Source of the DNA: Streptomyces glomeratus
GTDB taxonomy: Bacteria > Actinomycetota > Actinomycetes > Streptomycetales > Streptomycetaceae
Assembly: GCF_021462825.1 (NCBI RefSeq)
Contig: NZ_JAKEEB010000004.1
Coordinates: 1-64,000 of the forward strand
Direction of reading: 5' to 3'
Length of the DNA stretch: 64,000 nt
A program made the translations under genes and the position numbers. This document shows, piece by piece, positions 25,413 to 34,391 of this stretch (the first letter of the stretch is position 1; every line of letters starts with the position of its first letter). Below the pieces are notes generated by a model. That model worked only from the letters and a program-made list of their open reading frames with translations, ran no database searches and had not been told where the DNA came from.

Positions 25413-26305
25413 TACGGCCTGGGCAGGACGCAGCCGCTCGCGCCGAGGTCCAGCTTGTTGCCGGGGCCGAAGCACGCGGGGATCTGGTAGGTCTCCTCGG
25501 CGTAGTTGATGCCCTGGCGCACGGTCACCGTGCCGTTCGCGTCGACCTCGCAGGGGTTGTCGACGGTGCAGCGCTCGCCGTCCTCGTTGCCGGTGTTGTT
25601 GACGGCGACGACCTTGCCGGTGGCGTTGTCGATGACGGGCGACCCCGAGGTGCCGCCGATGGTGTTGCAGGCGGAGGTGTAGCGGACCGAGTCCTTCCAG
25701 GTCCAGTCGCCCTCCTTCAGGCGGTAGACGAAGCCGTCGACGTTGCAGCTGTAGATCCGCTTCCAGTAGCCGGAGACCACCTTGATGGCGGTGCCGGCGA
25801 CCGGGTGGGTGTCGGCGACAGTGAGCGCGCTGATGCCGTACGAGCTCCTGATCTGCGCATAGGTGCGGGTGAGCTGGTAGATCGTGATGTCCGTGTCGGT
25901 CATCGTGGAGTACGCGACCTTGCTCGCGCGCAGCGTCGCGACCCGGCTGCCGGAGGAGTTGAGCAGTCCGAAGGAGCGGCTGGAGGACTGGTCGACGATG
26001 ACCTCACCGGGCGACGGGAAGCCGGTCTCCAGGCAGTGGCCGTTGGTGAGCACGAGCGCCGGGTCGGTGTCCGCGGACTTCGGGAAGCGGATGACGGAAC
26101 CGGAGCAGTTGCTGAGCGAGACGGTGCCGGCGAAGTCGACGGCCCGGAGGGTGGCCGTACGGGAAGCCTCCGTGGTGCGGGAAGCCGTGATCGTGGCCCG
26201 GGGAGCCTGGGCGGTCCGGGCGGCCTGGGGAGCCGCGACCGCCGGTGCCGCGCCGGCTCCGGCGATCACCAGAGCGAAGAGCGCGGCGGCGAAGGGCTTT
26301 CTCAT
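25412..26305 (-). CDS. secreted trypsin-like serine protease
   Basis: A 297-residue secreted S1-type peptidase. Signal peptide 1-25 (AALFALVIAGAGAAPAVAA). The catalytic triad is complete: H90 in LTNGHC, D139 in DTDITIYQL and S222 in GGTSGSP. Cys pairs (C67-C91, C187-C213, then a C-terminal pair) fit disulfides. The glutamyl-endopeptidase-like spacing and absence of an obvious S1 Asp leave specificity open. The ATG at 26305 has AGAGGGGA ~9 bases upstream and begins the signal peptide. Convergent with the catabolic operon, so regulated independently. Confidence 0.92.
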   Translation of the reverse strand: MRKPFAAALFALVIAGAGAAPAVAAPQAARTAQAPRATITASRTTEASRTATLRAVDFAGTVSLSNCSGSVIRFPKSADTDPALVLTNGHCLETGFPSPGEVIVDQSSSRSFGLLNSSGSRVATLRASKVAYSTMTDTDITIYQLTRTYAQIRSSYGISALTVADTHPVAGTAIKVVSGYWKRIYSCNVDGFVYRLKEGDWTWKDSVRYTSACNTIGGTSGSPVIDNATGKVVAVNNTGNEDGERCTVDNPCEVDANGTVTVRQGINYAEETYQIPACFGPGNKLDLGASGCVLPRP

Positions 26306-26500
26306 GTGGGGGTCCCCTCTTGAGGAGGTTGCGCTGACGAGAGGGGCCGGAGGTCGTCCGGCCCGCCCGTTTTCGTCATGCACTGTTTTTGTCATGCGCA
26401 TTGTCAGTGCAGCGCCATGCGGGGACAAGGAGCGGTTTTCGGCCGTCTCACCGAAGCTCCTGCGCGCGCGTCCGCGTCCGCGGCGGACCGCCGGACCCCT

Positions 26501-27187
26501 CTACCAGGGGTGCTTGGGACCTCCGTGCCCGTGGCCCGGCCCGTGCCAGTTGGCAGACTCGGTGGGGCTCGCGCTGACGGAGGGCGGTGTGGACGGGGCA
26601 TTGCCGGTGGGCGCCGCCGTGGAGGTGGCCGGGGCCGCGCTCCGCGTGGCCTCCGCCTCCCGGGAGGCGGAGGCCGTCGGGGACGCACCCGCCGCGGCCG
26701 GCGCGACGGAACGGGACGGGCCCACCGAGGCGGAGGTGGACGGGGAGCCGTCCGCGGCCGACGCGGACCGGGCCGCCTTCGGTCGCGCGGACTCCTCGGC
26801 GCCTCCCGGCGCGCTGCCGCCGGACCCGGAGCCGAAGCTCCCGGCGAGAGCGGCGGCCACACCCACGACACCGAGCGCCCCGACGGCCATGAGCACACGG
26901 CCGGGCACCCGGGAGCGCGGCGCGGACCGCCTCCGGTGCCGGGAGCCGCCTTCGGGGGCGGCCGCCACCGGGCCGTACCCGTCGGGTGCCAACCGGGGCA
27001 GCTCCCGCGTCTCGTCGTAGGCGTTCTGCCAGCCATGGGCGGTGGCAGGGTCGGCATACCGGCCGTACTCGGGGGTCGCCTCGGCGTGGGGGTGGTACAC
27101 GTTCGGGGGACCCCCGGGTTCACCCGTCACGCCGTTGACGGGCTGCCCGCCGTGGGTCCCCTCACCGGGCCTTTGTTCCCAAGACAT
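26501..27187 (-). CDS. single-pass membrane protein with low-complexity Ser/Ala/Pro exterior
   Basis: A 228-residue membrane protein of unknown function. The cytoplasmic N-terminus (~1-92) is Gly/Pro-rich with a His/Arg run before one transmembrane helix (~98-118; VLMAVGALGVVGVAAALAG). The outside part is low-complexity Ser/Ala/Pro/Thr (~120-210), ending in a short His/Gly/Trp tail (WHGPGHGHGG) that could bind metal. The layout suggests a wall-spanning stalk. The ATG at 27187 lacks a clear Shine-Dalgarno. Divergent from the aminotransferase gene. Confidence 0.65.
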   Translation of the reverse strand: MSWEQRPGEGTHGGQPVNGVTGEPGGPPNVYHPHAEATPEYGRYADPATAHGWQNAYDETRELPRLAPDGYGPVAAAPEGGSRHRRRSAPRSRVPGRVLMAVGALGVVGVAAALAGSFGSGSGGSAPGGAEESARPKAARSASAADGSPSTSASVGPSRSVAPAAAGASPTASASREAEATRSAAPATSTAAPTGNAPSTPPSVSASPTESANWHGPGHGHGGPKHPW

Positions 27188-27313
27188 GGGCGTGCATTGT
27201 AGGGGCGTAAGTGACGCGTGATGCGGCCGACCGGGGACGACCGGCCGAACCGGCACCGCCCACGTGGTGGAAAACACGCGGCGCGACCGGATACACGGCC
27301 GTAAGCTCACGAC

Positions 27314-28525
27314 ATGCAGGTGATCCAGTCCACGAAGCTCGCCAATGTCTGCTACGAGATCCGGGGCCCGGTTCTCGAGGAGGCGATGCGGCTCGAGGCG
27401 GCGGGTCACCGCATCCTCAAGCTGAACACCGGCAACCCTGCCGCCTTCGGCTTCGAGTGCCCGCCCGAGATCCTCGAGGACATCCTCCGCAACGTCTCGA
27501 CCGCCCACGGCTACGGCGACGCCAAGGGCCTGCTCGCCGCCCGGCGGGCGGTCGTCATGCACAACCAGACCCTCGGCATCGAGACGGACGTCGAGCACGT
27601 CTTCGTCGGCAACGGCGTCTCCGAGCTGATCGTGATGGCGATGCAGGGCCTGCTGGACGACGGCGACGAGGTGCTCGTACCGGCACCGGACTACCCCCTG
27701 TGGACGGCGGCGGTGTCCCTGTCCGGCGGCACGGCCGTGCACTACCACTGCGACGAGCAGTCCGACTGGATGCCGGACCTCGCGGACGTGGAGCGCAAGG
27801 TCACCGACCGCACCAAGGCCATCGTCATCATCAACCCGAACAACCCGACGGGCGCCGTCTACGACGAGGCCGTGCTCCGCGGCCTGACGGACATCGCGCG
27901 CCGGCACAACCTCCTCGTCTGCTCCGACGAGATCTACGACAAGATCCTCTACGACGGCACCACGCACACCCCGACGGCGGCCGTCGCCCCGGACCTGCTG
28001 ACCCTCACGTTCAACGGCATGTCCAAGGCGTACCGGGTGGCGGGGTACCGGGTGGGCTGGATGTCGATCTCCGGTCCCCGGGCGCACGCGCAGTCGTACA
28101 TCGAGGGCCTGACGATCCTCGCCAACATGCGGCTGTGCGCGAACATGCCCGGCCAGCACGGAGTGGTGGCGGCGCTCAGCGGCCGCCAGACGATCAACGA
28201 TCTGGTGCTGCCGGGCGGACGACTGAAGGAGCAGCGGGACGCGGCGTACGAGCTGCTGACCCGGATCCCCGGCGTGACCTGTGTCAAGCCGAAGGGCGCG
28301 CTGTATCTGTTCCCCCGCCTCGACCCCAAGGTCTTCAAGATCAAGGACGACCGGCAGATGGTCCTCGACCTGCTGCGGAGCGAGAAGATCATGGTCGTCC
28401 AGGGGACGGGATTCAACTGGCCGGACCCCGATCACTTCCGGGTGGTGACCCTGCCGAACGTGGGCGACCTGACGGCGGCGATCACGCGGATAGGGGACTT
28501 CCTCGACGGATACAGCCAGCCCTGA
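27314..28525 (+). CDS. alaA: alanine-type aminotransferase (PLP fold I)
   Basis: A 403-residue class I/II aminotransferase, closest in motif to AlaA alanine/glutamate-pyruvate aminotransferases. The PLP Lys is K238 in FNGMSKAYRVAGYR. Phosphate- and carboxylate-binding motifs (NPNNPTGAVY, CSDEIYDKILYDG) are intact, and the C-terminus has FRVVTLPNVGDL. Reaction: pyruvate + glutamate to alanine + 2-oxoglutarate. The ATG lies at the end of a short intergenic region without a strong Shine-Dalgarno. Monocistronic. Confidence 0.88.
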   Translation: MQVIQSTKLANVCYEIRGPVLEEAMRLEAAGHRILKLNTGNPAAFGFECPPEILEDILRNVSTAHGYGDAKGLLAARRAVVMHNQTLGIETDVEHVFVGNGVSELIVMAMQGLLDDGDEVLVPAPDYPLWTAAVSLSGGTAVHYHCDEQSDWMPDLADVERKVTDRTKAIVIINPNNPTGAVYDEAVLRGLTDIARRHNLLVCSDEIYDKILYDGTTHTPTAAVAPDLLTLTFNGMSKAYRVAGYRVGWMSISGPRAHAQSYIEGLTILANMRLCANMPGQHGVVAALSGRQTINDLVLPGGRLKEQRDAAYELLTRIPGVTCVKPKGALYLFPRLDPKVFKIKDDRQMVLDLLRSEKIMVVQGTGFNWPDPDHFRVVTLPNVGDLTAAITRIGDFLDGYSQP

Positions 28526-28607
28526 CAGGCCCGGTTCCCGATCAGGCTCAACTTTAGACGAAATCCAAGCTAGGATGGCTTCCTGTCAGAGCACAGGAGG
28601 CCGTCCC

Positions 28608-29033
28608 ATGTACGAACCGATCCGCACCAAGTCGGTCCACACGCCGGCCGGCCCCGCCCCCGACTTCCCGCACCGCTCCCGCGAGGAGGAGCTGGACATC
28701 CAGCTCGCCGGCCATCTGGCCGCGCTGCTCGCGGTCACGGACGAGCTGCGGGCCCTGGCACCCTCCGGAGAGCTGGACACCGCGGCCGAGCGACTTGCCG
28801 AGCAGGTGACGCGGCTGCGCGGAGGCGTGCCGCCGGCCCGTGCGGCGGCGGCCGCGCACGGCGGTGCACCGCAGGTCGCGGCCCTCCACCGGCGCGCCCA
28901 CGCACTCGCGGGCCGGGCCCTGGTGGTGTCGGCGTCCCGCGCGGACACGGCGGCGGCCATCCTGTCGGCGGAGCGTATGGACGCGCATGCCGCCTCGTCG
29001 GCCGAGCCGCGCGAGCCGATCGCCGCCGGCTGA
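28608..29033 (+). CDS. conserved actinobacterial hypothetical protein
   Basis: A 141-residue soluble protein I do not recognise. A short extended N-terminus (MYEPIRTKSVHT) is followed by a mostly helical body: REEELDIQLAGHLAALLAVTDELRAL, then LDTAAERLAEQVTRLRGG and RAHALAGRALVVSASRADTAAAILSAERMDAHA. The heptad-like Leu pattern suggests a helical bundle. No Cys, signal or membrane segment. The ATG at 28608 has GGAGG six bases upstream and sets the start. A hairpin terminator follows directly, so it is a single-gene unit. Confidence 0.75.
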   Translation: MYEPIRTKSVHTPAGPAPDFPHRSREEELDIQLAGHLAALLAVTDELRALAPSGELDTAAERLAEQVTRLRGGVPPARAAAAAHGGAPQVAALHRRAHALAGRALVVSASRADTAAAILSAERMDAHAASSAEPREPIAAG

Positions 29034-29040
29034 CCCTCTC

Positions 29041-29059
29041 GAGCCGCCCAGGGCGGCTC
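29041..29059 (+). terminator. terminator after the 141-residue hypothetical gene
   Basis: An 8-bp stem GAGCCGCC / GGCGGCTC with a 3-base loop, eight bases after the stop codon. It lies between two convergent genes. Confidence 0.65.
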
Positions 29060-29299
29060 CCCTTCACGGCCCCGGTCCGCGTGCACCAGCAGCGACGCGC
29101 GGACCGGGTGCCACCCCTGTCTCCGTCGCCTGCCCACCGGGGTCCCGCGAACTCGCGCGTTCTCCAGGCCGCTTCCGCCCCGGGGGCCGTGGCGGCCCTG
29201 TCTGCGGACGAATTGCCGGAGAGCCCTCCCAACGGACGGATGACAGCACGAGATTGGCATCGATTCCGGTGAACCGCGCCTCCACCTGCATGCTCGTGC

Positions 29300-30274
29300 T
29301 CAGTGCAGCTTCGCCCTCTCCTTGAGCGGCTCCCACCAGGAGCGGTGGGTCCGGTACCAGGCCACCGTGGCGGCCAGTCCGTCCGAGAAGTCGACCTGGG
29401 GCGCATAGCCGAGCTGTTCCCGGATCTTGCCGTCGTCCAGCGAGTAGCGCAGGTCGTGGCCCTTGCGGTCGGCCACGTACTCGACCCGGTCCCAGCCCGC
29501 GCCGACCGCGTCCAGCAGCAGGCCGGTCAGCTTGTGGTTGCTCAGCTCGGTTCCGCCGCCGATGTGGTAGACCTCGCCTGCCCTGCCGCCGTGCAGGACC
29601 AGGTCGATGCCCCGGCAGTGGTCGGAGACGTGCAGCCAGTCGCGCACATTGCGCCCGTCGCCGTACAGGGGGACCGTCCTGCCGTCGAGCAGGTGGGTGA
29701 TGAAGAGCGGGATGACCTTCTCGGGGAACTGGTACGGGCCGTAGTTGTTGGAGCAGCGGGTGACCACGACGTCCAGGCCGTGGGTGCGGTGGTAGGCGAG
29801 CGCGATGAGGTCGGAGCCTGCCTTCGACGCGGCGTACGGGGAGTTGGGCGCCGGCGGGCACTCCTCGGTCCAGGATCCTTCGCCGATCGAGCCGTAGACC
29901 TCGTCCGTGGAGACATGCACGAACCGGCCGACGCCGTGCCGGTGGGCCGCGTCCAGAAGCACCTGGGTGCCCAGCACATTGGTGCGGACGAACGGGCCGG
30001 CGCCGTCGATCGACCGGTCCACGTGCGACTCGGCGGCGAAGTGGACCACCGCGTCATGGCCCGGCATCACCTGGTCGACCAGATCCGGATCGCAGATGTC
30101 GCCCCGGACGAAACGGTAGCCGGGGTGTTCCGCCACCGGCGCGAGATTGGCCTCGACCCCGGAATACGTGAGGCCGTCGAGCACGGTGATCCGCGCCGCC
30201 GGGTCCGTTCCAAACCGCCGCCGGACGTATTCCGAACCGATGAATCCGGCACCGCCGGTCACGAGGATACGCAT
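29300..30274 (-). CDS. rfbB: dTDP-glucose 4,6-dehydratase
   Basis: A 324-residue extended short-chain dehydrogenase catalysing dTDP-D-glucose to dTDP-4-keto-6-deoxyglucose plus water, the entry to 6-deoxysugars such as rhamnose. NAD-binding GGAGFIG is at residues 7-13, the catalytic triad-like TDE at 123-125 and the YxxxK pair at Y147/K151 (SPYAASKAG). RCSNNYGPYQFPEK and the substrate-binding DGRNVRDWLHV are intact. Stand-alone here, without rfbA, C or D neighbours, which suggests a role in a glycan or secondary-metabolite sugar encoded elsewhere. Confidence 0.95.
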   Translation of the reverse strand: MRILVTGGAGFIGSEYVRRRFGTDPAARITVLDGLTYSGVEANLAPVAEHPGYRFVRGDICDPDLVDQVMPGHDAVVHFAAESHVDRSIDGAGPFVRTNVLGTQVLLDAAHRHGVGRFVHVSTDEVYGSIGEGSWTEECPPAPNSPYAASKAGSDLIALAYHRTHGLDVVVTRCSNNYGPYQFPEKVIPLFITHLLDGRTVPLYGDGRNVRDWLHVSDHCRGIDLVLHGGRAGEVYHIGGGTELSNHKLTGLLLDAVGAGWDRVEYVADRKGHDLRYSLDDGKIREQLGYAPQVDFSDGLAATVAWYRTHRSWWEPLKERAKLH

Positions 30275-30662
30275 GGGTCTCCGAGTTTATCGGTCGATTT
30301 CGCCGGGCGAATTCGACGCGGTCCTGCGGCCCCAGGCGCCGTGGCCCCTCCGCCGGAGCGACCCGGGCCGCCGAGACCGGCACCGCCCTCGCGGGAAGGC
30401 AGCGGGCCCTGCCGCTCGGCCTCCGCAAGCGTCGGTGCGGCGGGCGCATCCGAGCGGGTCGACGGCCATGCAGCCTGCTCTTCGGCGCTCTGCACGGTGT
30501 GTACGGGGATATACGGACACCGGGCCGGGGCCCGCACCCGTACGCCGTTGTACGGTGCGGGCCCCGGCCCGGTGCAAACACGGTGCTGTCACCGCGGCCG
30601 GCCTTCGTGACGACATCGCTGGTCAGGGCATGCCGGACCGGCCGCGGAGCTTTTCGGTGGGC
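30275..30662. other. intergenic region between rfbB and pckG
   Basis: 388 bases. The half next to rfbB (30275-30500) has no convincing ORF and should hold the rfbB promoter. The other half holds the long terminator hairpin of pckG. Confidence 0.5.
30518..30574 (-). terminator. long terminator hairpin of pckG
   Basis: A stem of about 25 bp with one bulged base (arms 30518-30543 and 30550-30574, core CACCGGGCCGGGGCCCGCAC) around a 6-base loop, about 90 bases downstream of pckG. It is the most stable hairpin seen in the window. Confidence 0.75.
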
Positions 30663-32486
30663 TCAGCCCAGGCGCTGCACCAGCGCGCGGTACTGGTCCC
30701 AGAGTTCCTTCGGGGTGTGGTCACCGAAGGTGTTGAGGTGCTCGGGCACCAGGGCCGCCTCCTCGCGCCACACGTCCTTGTCGACGGTGAGCAGGAAGTC
30801 GAGGTCGGACTCCGACAGCTCCAGGCCGTTCGTGTCCAGCGCCTCCTTCGTCGGCAGGATGCCGATCGGGGTCTCGACGCCCTCGGCCTTGCCCTCCAGA
30901 CGCTCCACGATCCACTTCAGGACGCGGCTGTTCTCGCCGAAGCCGGGCCAGACGAACTTGCCCTCGTCGTTCTTGCGGAACCAGTTGACGTAGTAGATCT
31001 TCGGCAGCTTGGACTGGTCCTTGTCCTTGGCCACATCGATCCAGTGGCCCATGTAGTCGCCCATGTTGTAGCCGCAGAACGGCAGCATGGCGAACGGGTC
31101 GCGGCGCAGCTCGCCGACCTTGCCCTCGGCGGCGGCGGTCTTCTCGGAGGCGACGTTCGCACCGAGGAAGACACCGTGGTTCCAGTCGAAGGACTCCGTG
31201 ACCAGCGGGACCGCAGAGGCGCGGCGGCCGCCGAAGAGGATCGCCGAGATCGGCACGCCCTTCGGGTCCTCCCACTCGGGCGCGATGATCGGGCACTGCG
31301 AGGCGGGGACCGTGAAGCGGGCGTTCGGGTGGGCGGCCGGGGTCCCGGACTCCGGCGTCCAGTCGTTGCCCTTCCAGTCGGTGAGGTGGGCCGGAGTCTC
31401 CTCCGTCATGCCCTCCCACCAGATGTCGTTGTCGTCGGTGAGGGCGACGTTGGTGAAGACCGAGTTGCCCCACAGCGTCTTCATCGCGTTGGCGTTGGTG
31501 TGCTCACCGGTACCGGGCGCGACACCGAAGAAGCCGGCCTCGGGGTTGATCGCGTACAGGCGGCCGTCCTCGCCGAAGCGCATCCACGCGATGTCGTCAC
31601 CGATCGTCTCGACCGTCCAGCCGGAGATCGTCGGCTCGAGCATGGCGAGGTTCGTCTTGCCGCAGGCGCTCGGGAAGGCCGCGGCGACGTACTTCGACTC
31701 GCCCTGCGGGGGCGTGAGCTTGAGGATCAGCATGTGCTCGGCGAGCCAGCCCTCGTCGCGCGCCATGACCGAGGCGATGCGCAGGGCGTAGCACTTCTTG
31801 CCGAGCAGCGCGTTGCCGCCGTAGCCGGAGCCGTACGACCAGATCTCACGGCTCTCGGGGAAGTGCGAGATGAACTTGGTCTGGTTGCAGGGCCAGGGGA
31901 CGTCCTTCTGGCCGGGCTCCAGCGGGGCCCCGAGGGAGTGGACGGCCTTGACGAAGAAGCCCTCGGAGCCGAGTTCGTCGAGGACCGCCTGGCCCATGCG
32001 CGTCATGGTGCGCATGGAGACGGCGACGTACGCGGAGTCGGTGATCTCCACACCGATCGCGGAGAGCGGGGAGCCCAGCGGGCCCATGCAGAACGGCACG
32101 ACGTACATCGTGCGGCCGCGCATGGAACCGCGGAACAGGCCGTTCTCGCCCTGGAAGATCTCCCGCATCTCGGCGGGTGCCTTCCAGTGGTTGGTGGGGC
32201 CGGCGTCCTGCTCCTGCTCGGAGCATATGAACGTACGGTCCTCCACCCGGGCGACGTCGGTCGGGTCGGAGGCCGCGTAGTAGGAGTTGGGGCGCTTGAT
32301 CGGGTCGAGCTTCTTGAACGTGCCCTTGCGGACGAGCTCCTCGCACAGGCGCTCGTATTCGGCCTCGGATCCGTCACACCAGACCACGCTGTCCGGCTGC
32401 GTCAGTTCGGCGATCTCGTTGACCCACGAGATCAGGTCCTTGTGCTGGGTGGGGACGGTTGAGGGAGCCGCGATGTCGCGCGCCAC
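30663..32486 (-). CDS. pckG: phosphoenolpyruvate carboxykinase (GTP)
   Basis: A 607-residue GTP-dependent PEPCK converting oxaloacetate + GTP to PEP, GDP and CO2 in gluconeogenesis. Family motifs are intact: substrate loop [17 protein letters not shown], the P-loop-like [13 protein letters not shown] with its reactive Cys, metal-site residues around [21 protein letters not shown], and [12 protein letters not shown]. The GTG at 32486 is chosen because AGGAG lies six bases upstream and the protein then starts with the expected ARDIAAP. Length matches the family. Monocistronic, with a long terminator downstream. Confidence 0.96.
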   Translation of the reverse strand: MARDIAAPSTVPTQHKDLISWVNEIAELTQPDSVVWCDGSEAEYERLCEELVRKGTFKKLDPIKRPNSYYAASDPTDVARVEDRTFICSEQEQDAGPTNHWKAPAEMREIFQGENGLFRGSMRGRTMYVVPFCMGPLGSPLSAIGVEITDSAYVAVSMRTMTRMGQAVLDELGSEGFFVKAVHSLGAPLEPGQKDVPWPCNQTKFISHFPESREIWSYGSGYGGNALLGKKCYALRIASVMARDEGWLAEHMLILKLTPPQGESKYVAAAFPSACGKTNLAMLEPTISGWTVETIGDDIAWMRFGEDGRLYAINPEAGFFGVAPGTGEHTNANAMKTLWGNSVFTNVALTDDNDIWWEGMTEETPAHLTDWKGNDWTPESGTPAAHPNARFTVPASQCPIIAPEWEDPKGVPISAILFGGRRASAVPLVTESFDWNHGVFLGANVASEKTAAAEGKVGELRRDPFAMLPFCGYNMGDYMGHWIDVAKDKDQSKLPKIYYVNWFRKNDEGKFVWPGFGENSRVLKWIVERLEGKAEGVETPIGILPTKEALDTNGLELSESDLDFLLTVDKDVWREEAALVPEHLNTFGDHTPKELWDQYRALVQRLG

Positions 32487-32784
32487 GATCGCTCCTAGAA
32501 GAGGGGTTTTCTGTTGATTGCCCCGTGGGGGCTGCGACCCGGATGCTTCGTAGCCGCTCATCCGGTGCCGACCTCACTCATTTGATCATCCGACGTTCTC
32601 GCCCATCTGTCCAGAGGACGTCACACCTGAGCGGAGTGAGGATCGCCACGTATGCCCGCCATTCTTTGCGTCTACATAGGGTTCAGCAGAAGGATTTTTT
32701 GCGTTGGCACGGTTTCCGCACAGGCCGGACAGCCCGGGTGATACCGGTCGCACTGGATACGCAACTTACGGTTCCGTAGGTACC

Positions 32785-33507
32785 ATGCCGGGCATGACTG
32801 CGTCCGTCCCCGACGCGCCCACGGACTCGCCGGCAGCCGGCCGCGATCCCGTCGCGCTCTCCCTGCCCCATCCCATCAAGCCGAGGCTGCGCGGGTGGCT
32901 GCACCTCGGAATGTTCCCGGCCGTCCTCGTCGCCGGCCTGGTGCTCACGGCGCTCGCGCACTCACCCCGCGGCAGAGTCGCCTGCGGGATCTACGTTCTG
33001 ACGGCCTGTCTGCTCTTCGGGGTGAGCGCGCTCTACCACCGCGGCAGCTGGAGCCCGCGCATGGACGGCGTACTGCGCCGGCTCGACCACGCGAACATCT
33101 TCCTGATCATCGCGGGCACCTACACGCCCCTGGCCCTGCTGCTCCTGCCGGGCGCGAAGGGCCAGTGGCTGCTGTGGGGCATCTGGGCCGCCGCGGCGGC
33201 CGGCATCGTCTTCCGCGTCTTCTGGGTCGGCGCCCCGCGATGGCTGTACACGCCCTGTTACATCGCGATGGGCTGGGCCGCCGTCTTCTTCCTCCCCGAC
33301 TTCATGCGCACCGGCGGTATCGCCGTCCTGGTGCTCGTCATCGTCGGCGGGCTGCTCTACAGCGCGGGCGGCGTGGTCTACGGGATCAAGCGGCCGAACC
33401 CGTCACCCCGGTGGTTCGGCTTCCACGAGGTGTTCCACTCGCTCACCCTCGCCGCGTTCGTCGTCCACTACGTCGGGATCTCCCTGGTGGCGTACCAGCA
33501 CGCGTAG
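32785..33507 (+). CDS. trhA: hemolysin III / TrhA family membrane protein
   Basis: A 240-residue seven-helix PAQR-type protein. Conserved family residues are visible in SALYHRGSW, RLDHANIFLIIAGTYTPLALL, YKGKRPNPSPRWFGFHEVFHSLTLAAFVVHY-like and IAMGWAAVF. The His residues in helices 2 and 7 probably bind zinc. Bacterial members are linked to membrane fluidity homeostasis; the hemolysin name is historical. Two starts are close together (32785 and 32794); AGG four bases before the first favours it slightly. Monocistronic, followed by a terminator. Confidence 0.88.
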   Translation: MPGMTASVPDAPTDSPAAGRDPVALSLPHPIKPRLRGWLHLGMFPAVLVAGLVLTALAHSPRGRVACGIYVLTACLLFGVSALYHRGSWSPRMDGVLRRLDHANIFLIIAGTYTPLALLLLPGAKGQWLLWGIWAAAAAGIVFRVFWVGAPRWLYTPCYIAMGWAAVFFLPDFMRTGGIAVLVLVIVGGLLYSAGGVVYGIKRPNPSPRWFGFHEVFHSLTLAAFVVHYVGISLVAYQHA

Positions 33508-33563
33508 CGGGCGAAGGGAAACGTCATATGAAAGCCACCGGCTTTTGACACTGCCTTTCAGCT

Positions 33564-33608
33564 GGACCGGCCCCCGGCCCCCGAAACCCGGAGGCCGGGG
33601 GCCGGTCC
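33564..33608 (+). terminator. terminator after the hemolysin III gene
   Basis: A perfect 16-bp stem GGACCGGCCCCCGGCC / GGCCGGGGGCCGGTCC with a 13-base loop. It lies 57 bases after the stop and just before the start region of the next gene. Confidence 0.85.
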
Positions 33609-33627
33609 CGCGTGTCATCCTGAGCCG

Positions 33628-34359
33628 GTGAACGGACCCGAGATCCACGTCGAGTTCGCCCCCGCGCTGGGGCTCTTCGTCCCGCACGCCCGGCGCGGGC
33701 GCGCCACCGCGGTCGTCACCGACGGCGCCTCCACACTCGGCCATGTCGTCGAGTCGCTGGGCGTGCCGCTGACCGAGGTCGGAGCGCTCCTCGTGGACGG
33801 CCGCACCTCGCCCTTCTCCCACGTCCCGGCCGCCGGCGAGCGGGTCGAGGTCTGCCCCGTGCAGCGCCCCCAGCAGGTGCCCGGCGCCCCGCTCCGCTTC
33901 CTCCTGGACGTCCACCTGGGAACCCTGGCCCGCCGGCTGCGGCTGCTCGGCGTGGACGCGGCCTACGAGTCGACCGACATCGGCGACCCGGCCCTCGCCA
34001 CCCGCTCGGCGGCCGAGCGGCGGGTGATGCTCAGCCGCGACCGGGGGCTGCTGCGCCGCCGCGAGCTGTGGGCGGGTGCTTTCGTCTACAGCACCCGGCC
34101 GGACGACCAACTCCGGGACGTGCTCGACCGGTTCGCCCCCGAGCTGCGGCCGTGGACCCGGTGCACCGCGTGCAACGGCGTGCTCCGCGACGCCAGCAAG
34201 GAAGAGGTCGCCGACCAGCTCCAACACGGCACACGCCGTTCGTACGACGTCTTCGCGCGCTGCCGGGCCTGCGGCCGCGCCTACTGGAAGGGCGCGCACC
34301 ACGACCAGCTGGAGGCCATCGTGGAGCGCGCCCTGACGGAGTTCCCGACCCGGGCCTAG
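33628..34359 (+). CDS. Mut7-C RNase domain protein with N-terminal ubiquitin-like domain
   Basis: A 243-residue cytoplasmic protein. Residues ~1-85 form a ubiquitin/MoaD-like beta-grasp domain (LGHVVESLGVPLTEVGALLVDGR, VEVCPVQRP). Residues ~88-240 are a Mut7-C domain: FLLDVHLGTLARRLRLLGVDA with the PIN-like acidic residue, SRDRGLLRR, and a zinc ribbon of two CxxC pairs (CTAC, CRAC). Mut7-C proteins are predicted RNases; the activity of bacterial ones is largely untested. GTG start at 33628. The beta-grasp/Mut7-C architecture is a known actinobacterial combination. Confidence 0.85.
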   Translation: MNGPEIHVEFAPALGLFVPHARRGRATAVVTDGASTLGHVVESLGVPLTEVGALLVDGRTSPFSHVPAAGERVEVCPVQRPQQVPGAPLRFLLDVHLGTLARRLRLLGVDAAYESTDIGDPALATRSAAERRVMLSRDRGLLRRRELWAGAFVYSTRPDDQLRDVLDRFAPELRPWTRCTACNGVLRDASKEEVADQLQHGTRRSYDVFARCRACGRAYWKGAHHDQLEAIVERALTEFPTRA

Positions 34360-34391
34360 GTGGGGGTTTTTCAGACCCTTCTAGCACCCTC